64,000 nucleotides of DNA from Cytophagaceae bacterium. GTDB lineage: Bacteria > Bacteroidota > Bacteroidia > Cytophagales > Cytophagaceae. The position numbers and the translations under genes are program-made. The DNA lies in contig JAQZBV010000001.1 in assembly GCA_029237685.1 (NCBI GenBank), positions 1-64,000 on the forward strand, in the 5' to 3' direction. The first letter of the stretch is position 1, and the number at the start of each line of letters is the position of its first letter. Under the pieces are notes generated by a model that was given only the letters and a program-made list of their open reading frames with translations, did not search any database and was not told the DNA's origin. Below, in pieces: positions 59,859 to 64,000 of this stretch.

Positions 59859-62800
59859 ATGAAGAAACATTTACTATTGTTTTTTTTAGGGTGTCTGTAT
59901 GTCAACCGGCTTGTCATAGCCCAACCTGGAAGACTGGATCTTAGCCTCAATGGCAATGGCCTGGCTACTTTTTCATTCAAGCAAAATGTATCACAAGATT
60001 TTGTGACGGCAACGTTTTTGCAAGCTGATGGGAAATTATTGATTACAGGCTATGATACCCTTTCACAAAGAGAAGGTTTTGCGATTCGCTTGCTTGCTAA
60101 CGGATCGCTGGACAAAAACTTTGGGAAAAACGGCAAAGTATACCTTGATGAAGAATTTTCTTTATCAAGGTTTATTCCAAATGCACTCACGGTATACGAA
60201 GACGGCACAGGAGATATCATCATCGCCGGCCATCTTCAATTAGGCAATCCGGTAATCAGTACGACACCGACATTGGTTTGCCTCACAAATGAAGGAATTA
60301 AAAAAAATATGTTTGGCTCCAACGGGTCTGCGACGTTTACGAATATCGTATCTGGCAACGGGGCAACTTTTAGAACGGTCCAGATCCATAAAACTACTGG
60401 TAATGTTTTAGCAGCCGGAGGAACAAACAGTATACAGGATTTCTCATCTACTTTTGCCATCGTTTCCTGCGACAGAAATGGTAATTTCACGGCCTTCAAT
60501 GACTTCAGCGGATACAAGTTGTACAGCGTAGACGGCGGTAGACGTGGGCAGATCACCAGTTCGGTCATACTTGATTCGGATACGATGTACATCGCAGGGA
60601 ACACATGGGACGACAATGGGTTTTCAAGTATCGCTGTTGCCAGCGTGAACATGCTCACGGGAGAAGTTGGTCCGAATTACCAATCTTTAGGAAGCATCAT
60701 TGCTTTGAGCAAGCAAGGCTATAGCAACAACAGTTGTGAAGCCATCGCCTTAACAGCGGGTAAAAGTCTTTTGTTGAGTGGTTCCGCTTATAATTTTAGT
60801 GACAGTTTATTCATTGTGCGCAAATTGAAACCGGCACTCATTTCCAATGATACTTCTTTTGGTCTTAATGGAGATGCTTTTACAAATGTTGCTACCACAG
60901 GCGATGAGCGTGGGTATACACTCGCTGTCGGTTCAGACGGCAAGATCATGCAAGGTGGCTTTTATACGGAAGGTGGATTAAAAAAATGGGTGATTGTTCA
61001 ATTGAAAGCGAATGGAACAATAGAAAACACATTTGGAACAGCAGGCATTTTAAAACCAGGAAAAACTACAAATGCCAGCGGCCCGCTGATCAACAGCTTA
61101 TCCAATGGATCTTACATACTCTCAGGAAACTTTGTGACCGCAGGCACAGGGGCATCTGATGTGATTGTGAAAAAGATTAACAGCAACGGTTCTTCTGACA
61201 ACAGTTATGGTACCAATTCAGAAAGTAAAGTTTGGGTGCGCGATGCCAATACGTTATTGAAAGACATTATCGTCAAGTCAGACGGTAAAATATTATTGAT
61301 TGGAAACATCATCAAAGAAAACCTACAACGTGCAGGGGTGGCTTTATTAAACGCAGATGGCACACCAGACGGAAGTTTTGGAGGATTAAACGGAGCTGAC
61401 CCGGGTGTTGTTTTTTTACCGGATTCATTGCCTAACATGTTGCTCTTTTTAGGGAAACAACTGAACAACGGAAAAATGTTGCTAGCAGGTGTATGCCATT
61501 CCTCCTTACCTGCAGAACAGGAGGATATATTTCTAATGCGGCTCAACTCCAATGGAATCATTGACAACACATTTAACGGAACAAAAGGATATGTCAGGGT
61601 TCAGGACGATTCGTTAAGTGGAGCAGACTATCCGCATAGCATTTTGATTCAATCTAATGATAAGATCATTGTAACCGGAGTGTTAAAAATTGGCAATGAC
61701 AGGATGGCTGTCATGCGTTTCAATGCGGCAGGCTCATTGGATATGACGTTTGCCGGAGGCAAGGGCATTCATTTGGATGACAGCAGCGATGTTTCAGAAC
61801 CAGATGTGTTCGGTGCAGTAAAAGCGGTATTGCAACCCGATGATAAAATCGTATTTTCTGGTTCACACGATGCGGATGGAGAAACTACAGATATGGCCGT
61901 GTTGCGACTTACTAAAGACGGGCTGCTTGACGCGACATTCGGGGTAAATGGAAAATACAAACATGATTTTGACGGCAGTAACGATGAAGCTACCTGTATC
62001 GCATTAAAGCCAAACGGTTCCATTGTGGTAGGAGGATATGGAATTAAAAATGGTACCGGACAATACGCTTTGGTGCAATTGAAAACGAACGGCATGGCCG
62101 ATACTTTGTTTGGAACCAAGGGTACTGTATTGTTCGGCAAAGGATATGATTATCAACAGTTGATGAATGTATCGATAGAAAACGACCGCATCGTGGCAAT
62201 GGGTATAGCACAAGGATCAGACGATAAGATCTATACTACAGCACTTCGCTACACCGCTACGGGCGAATTGGACCGAAGTTTTTTGGGTCAGGGACATCAC
62301 CTGGTATCAGAAGGTTATGCGACACAAGCCTTATTAAGTGGAAGCAGTTATTACATCTTAGGCTCTACAAAATTTGTGGAGGAACCTCGCATGATAGGTT
62401 TTGTAGCTAAGCTAAAACTGGGAACGGGTCCTGTCATCAAAACCACCAGTCTTAACCTCGCTAATTTGGTCAAGACTTATGGTGATGAACCATTCCTTTT
62501 AAAACCCATCAGTAATAGTGCGGCACCTGTGCGTTATGCTGTAACTACTTCGGGAAGCAGCTGCGCTACCGTTCATCCAACTACGGGATTGGTTAAATTA
62601 ACTTGCGGTACGCCCTTTGGCTATGTGCAAATCATGGCTATACAGGATGCTGTATCAGGATATACGGCCGATACGGCCTATGCACAAATCAAGATCAACC
62701 GTGCGATACCCACCATTGTTTTTCCTAACCAGGGAGGTGTGTATGTAAGCGGGCCCGACAAAGACACCATTACATTATCCTACAGTTCTAACTCCGACGG

Positions 62801-63578
62801 GTATTTTTATTTTAACAAAATGACGTTTGACACCGTCATTTCGCAAAGCGGAGAAAGCAATGTGGTGGCCATTACTGGTATAGGAGAATCTATTGTGAGA
62901 TTGACTTATGATCAGACCGACAATTATGAATCTCACTATGTAGAGGCGAAAGTATTGGGCAGTATTGTGTTAAAAGCTCCAGAGGCCAATGAAGATAATG
63001 CGGTAATGATCTACGGACAGCAGACGAAGATTACTTTTAATGTACTGAGCAACGATGAATCCTATGCGGGCTCTTTGGAAGCAAGCCTTATTGATCTCGA
63101 TCCTTCTACACAAGAAATAGATCATATATACTTGTCTTCTTCACTGGGTTATTTTGAAGCCGACACAACGGGCCTAATTACTTATATTCCTTTTTCAGGT
63201 TTTATTGGTTCAGGCTTTATAACCTATACGATCCGCGACAGTAAGGGCTCTGTTTCTGCGCCTGCTAAAATTGCAGTGGAGGTTACTTTGCAGGGAGAAG
63301 CTCCTGCCCTAAGAGCGACGGAGCTAATCACACCTAACAATGATGGATTGAATGATGCTTTTGTCATTGGCAATATCGTGCTGGGGAAAACAAATCAATT
63401 GAAGATATTTGATCGCAATGGAGCGGAACTATTTACAAAAAACGATTATGCTAATGATTGGCGCGGGGAATTATCTAATGGTAAGCAAGTAGAAAACGGC
63501 ATATATTATTATTTGTTTGTAGAAGGAGATGTAGGCAATCAGCGTGAACTGAAAGGTGTAGTGGAATTGAGAAGATAA
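59859..63578 (+). CDS. Delta-60 repeat surface protein with gliding-type T9SS domain (2)
   Basis: This 1239-residue paralogue of the preceding protein has the same plan: signal peptide (about 1-21, VIAQ), delta-60 repeats from LDLSLNGNGLATFSF onward, two Ig-like parts (LNLANLVKTYGDEPFLLKPIS; YGQQTKITFNVLSNDESYAG) and the LITPNNDGLNDAFVIG gliding-type tail. The last ~370 residues align with its neighbour almost residue for residue, while the delta-60 part has diverged. It is 66 bases downstream of the first gene, so they are probably one transcript. The pair looks like a recent tandem duplication. Confidence 0.88.
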   Translation: MKKHLLLFFLGCLYVNRLVIAQPGRLDLSLNGNGLATFSFKQNVSQDFVTATFLQADGKLLITGYDTLSQREGFAIRLLANGSLDKNFGKNGKVYLDEEFSLSRFIPNALTVYEDGTGDIIIAGHLQLGNPVISTTPTLVCLTNEGIKKNMFGSNGSATFTNIVSGNGATFRTVQIHKTTGNVLAAGGTNSIQDFSSTFAIVSCDRNGNFTAFNDFSGYKLYSVDGGRRGQITSSVILDSDTMYIAGNTWDDNGFSSIAVASVNMLTGEVGPNYQSLGSIIALSKQGYSNNSCEAIALTAGKSLLLSGSAYNFSDSLFIVRKLKPALISNDTSFGLNGDAFTNVATTGDERGYTLAVGSDGKIMQGGFYTEGGLKKWVIVQLKANGTIENTFGTAGILKPGKTTNASGPLINSLSNGSYILSGNFVTAGTGASDVIVKKINSNGSSDNSYGTNSESKVWVRDANTLLKDIIVKSDGKILLIGNIIKENLQRAGVALLNADGTPDGSFGGLNGADPGVVFLPDSLPNMLLFLGKQLNNGKMLLAGVCHSSLPAEQEDIFLMRLNSNGIIDNTFNGTKGYVRVQDDSLSGADYPHSILIQSNDKIIVTGVLKIGNDRMAVMRFNAAGSLDMTFAGGKGIHLDDSSDVSEPDVFGAVKAVLQPDDKIVFSGSHDADGETTDMAVLRLTKDGLLDATFGVNGKYKHDFDGSNDEATCIALKPNGSIVVGGYGIKNGTGQYALVQLKTNGMADTLFGTKGTVLFGKGYDYQQLMNVSIENDRIVAMGIAQGSDDKIYTTALRYTATGELDRSFLGQGHHLVSEGYATQALLSGSSYYILGSTKFVEEPRMIGFVAKLKLGTGPVIKTTSLNLANLVKTYGDEPFLLKPISNSAAPVRYAVTTSGSSCATVHPTTGLVKLTCGTPFGYVQIMAIQDAVSGYTADTAYAQIKINRAIPTIVFPNQGGVYVSGPDKDTITLSYSSNSDGYFYFNKMTFDTVISQSGESNVVAITGIGESIVRLTYDQTDNYESHYVEAKVLGSIVLKAPEANEDNAVMIYGQQTKITFNVLSNDESYAGSLEASLIDLDPSTQEIDHIYLSSSLGYFEADTTGLITYIPFSGFIGSGFITYTIRDSKGSVSAPAKIAVEVTLQGEAPALRATELITPNNDGLNDAFVIGNIVLGKTNQLKIFDRNGAELFTKNDYANDWRGELSNGKQVENGIYYYLFVEGDVGNQRELKGVVELRR

Positions 63579-63634
63579 ATGGGAGAGGAGAAATGAGATA
63601 GAATAAGAGAACAATGCAGCTAGCTAGGAATACC

Positions 63635-64000
63635 ATGAAAAAACAACTTTTAAGCAGGATGCTTCCGGTAGCGATCGGAATGGCCCTCGGCACCTGCGCA
63701 CTGGCACAGCCAGGTACGCTGGATGAGTCTTTTAATGGTAAAGGCATCAAGGAAATTGCCTTTCGTCAAAACATCTCCAGCGATTCGGTGGTCGCTACGG
63801 TCTTGCAGCCGGACGGAAAATTATTGGTTGCGTTGGTTGACAATGCCGGTATTCTGCCCACGGAAAATGCGGTAGTGATCCGTTTGAACAGCAATGGAGA
63901 AAGAGATAACTCTTTTGGAGTCGGAGGAAAAGTAAACGTGAGTAATTCTGTCATCACCAATTTTCACCACAATGCCATTGCTTTACAAAGTGATGGGAGA
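63635..64000 (+). CDS. Third delta-60 repeat paralogue (3' end outside window)
   Basis: The ATG at 63635 opens a frame that is uninterrupted to the end of the window (122 codons). It encodes a signal peptide (about 1-25, GTCALAQ) and then the same start as the two preceding proteins: PGTLDESFNGKGIKEIAF, LQPDGKLLVA, VIRLNSNGERDNSFG. An earlier in-frame ATG at 63614 adds seven residues. It is a third member of the tandem family, 56 bases downstream of gene 2. The full length and T9SS tail are not visible. Confidence 0.85.
   Translation, partial: MKKQLLSRMLPVAIGMALGTCALAQPGTLDESFNGKGIKEIAFRQNISSDSVVATVLQPDGKLLVALVDNAGILPTENAVVIRLNSNGERDNSFGVGGKVNVSNSVITNFHHNAIALQSDGR

Overview
This window comes from a member of the phylum Bacteroidota, probably a gliding Cytophagia/Chitinophagia-type bacterium. 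The evidence is the set of secreted proteins ending in type IX secretion (T9SS) C-terminal domains, including the gliding-motility-associated type; the giant beta-helix and delta-60 repeat proteins; families such as DUF6526, DUF3127 and DUF4197; the lack of Shine-Dalgarno sequences before most genes; and promoters of the Bacteroidota form TTG-N19/20-TAnnTTTG. The dipeptide epimerase closely resembles, from memory, the Cytophaga hutchinsonii enzyme. No search was run, so genus and species are not claimed. I see no rRNA, tRNA, CRISPR array, transposase or phage gene.

Layout. 1-6.8 kb: the end of a T9SS cargo protein, a dipeptide epimerase, a DUF2007 membrane protein, a DUF4197 lipoprotein, an M23 peptidase lipoprotein, three tiny basic proteins, an outer-membrane barrel and an RsuA/RluF-type pseudouridine synthase. 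7.1-12.5 kb: a large secreted beta-helix protein, YwbE, an M90 (MtfA-like) metallopeptidase and small membrane or zinc-ribbon proteins. 12.5-19.6 kb: 4-alpha-glucanotransferase, a tight cbpA-cbpM-SET-domain operon and an exported TPR-CHAT protein. 19.8-26.9 kb: a 38-residue membrane peptide next to an SPFH protein, an NmrA-like oxidoreductase divergent from an HxlR regulator with overlapping promoters, a DUF805 protein, and a VWA / MoxR-like AAA+ pair. 27-36.7 kb: a GAF histidine kinase, a P2A-type cation ATPase, a lysine-rich LEA-like small secreted protein, polytopic membrane proteins including a GT-C glycosyltransferase, a barrel protein and SlyD. 36.8-47.7 kb: a thioredoxin-like protein, a MEKHLA gene broken by one in-frame stop, a DUF3127 protein with an SSB-like tail, an AI-2E family permease, a MarR-fadN-fadA-fadE beta-oxidation cluster and a fatty-acid desaturase. 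48-64 kb: two beta-helix T9SS proteins, a small lipoprotein and a tandem array of three delta-60-repeat proteins, the last running off the window.

Links between genes. The MarR regulator with fadNAE, plus the desaturase, form a fatty-acid degradation and remodelling block. CbpA, CbpM and the SET protein are almost certainly one transcription unit joining a co-chaperone, its modulator and a putative protein lysine methyltransferase. The 48-64 kb region is a surface/secretome island.

The most unusual non-coding content is several families of dispersed structured repeats: an approximately 80-bp element in three copies whose terminal stem shows a compensatory change; a CCCCTAAATCCCCT element in six copies, four of them forming two large inverted pairs; and two long palindromes sharing the centre CAATGCATTG. 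These were found by eye and their genome-wide abundance is unknown.
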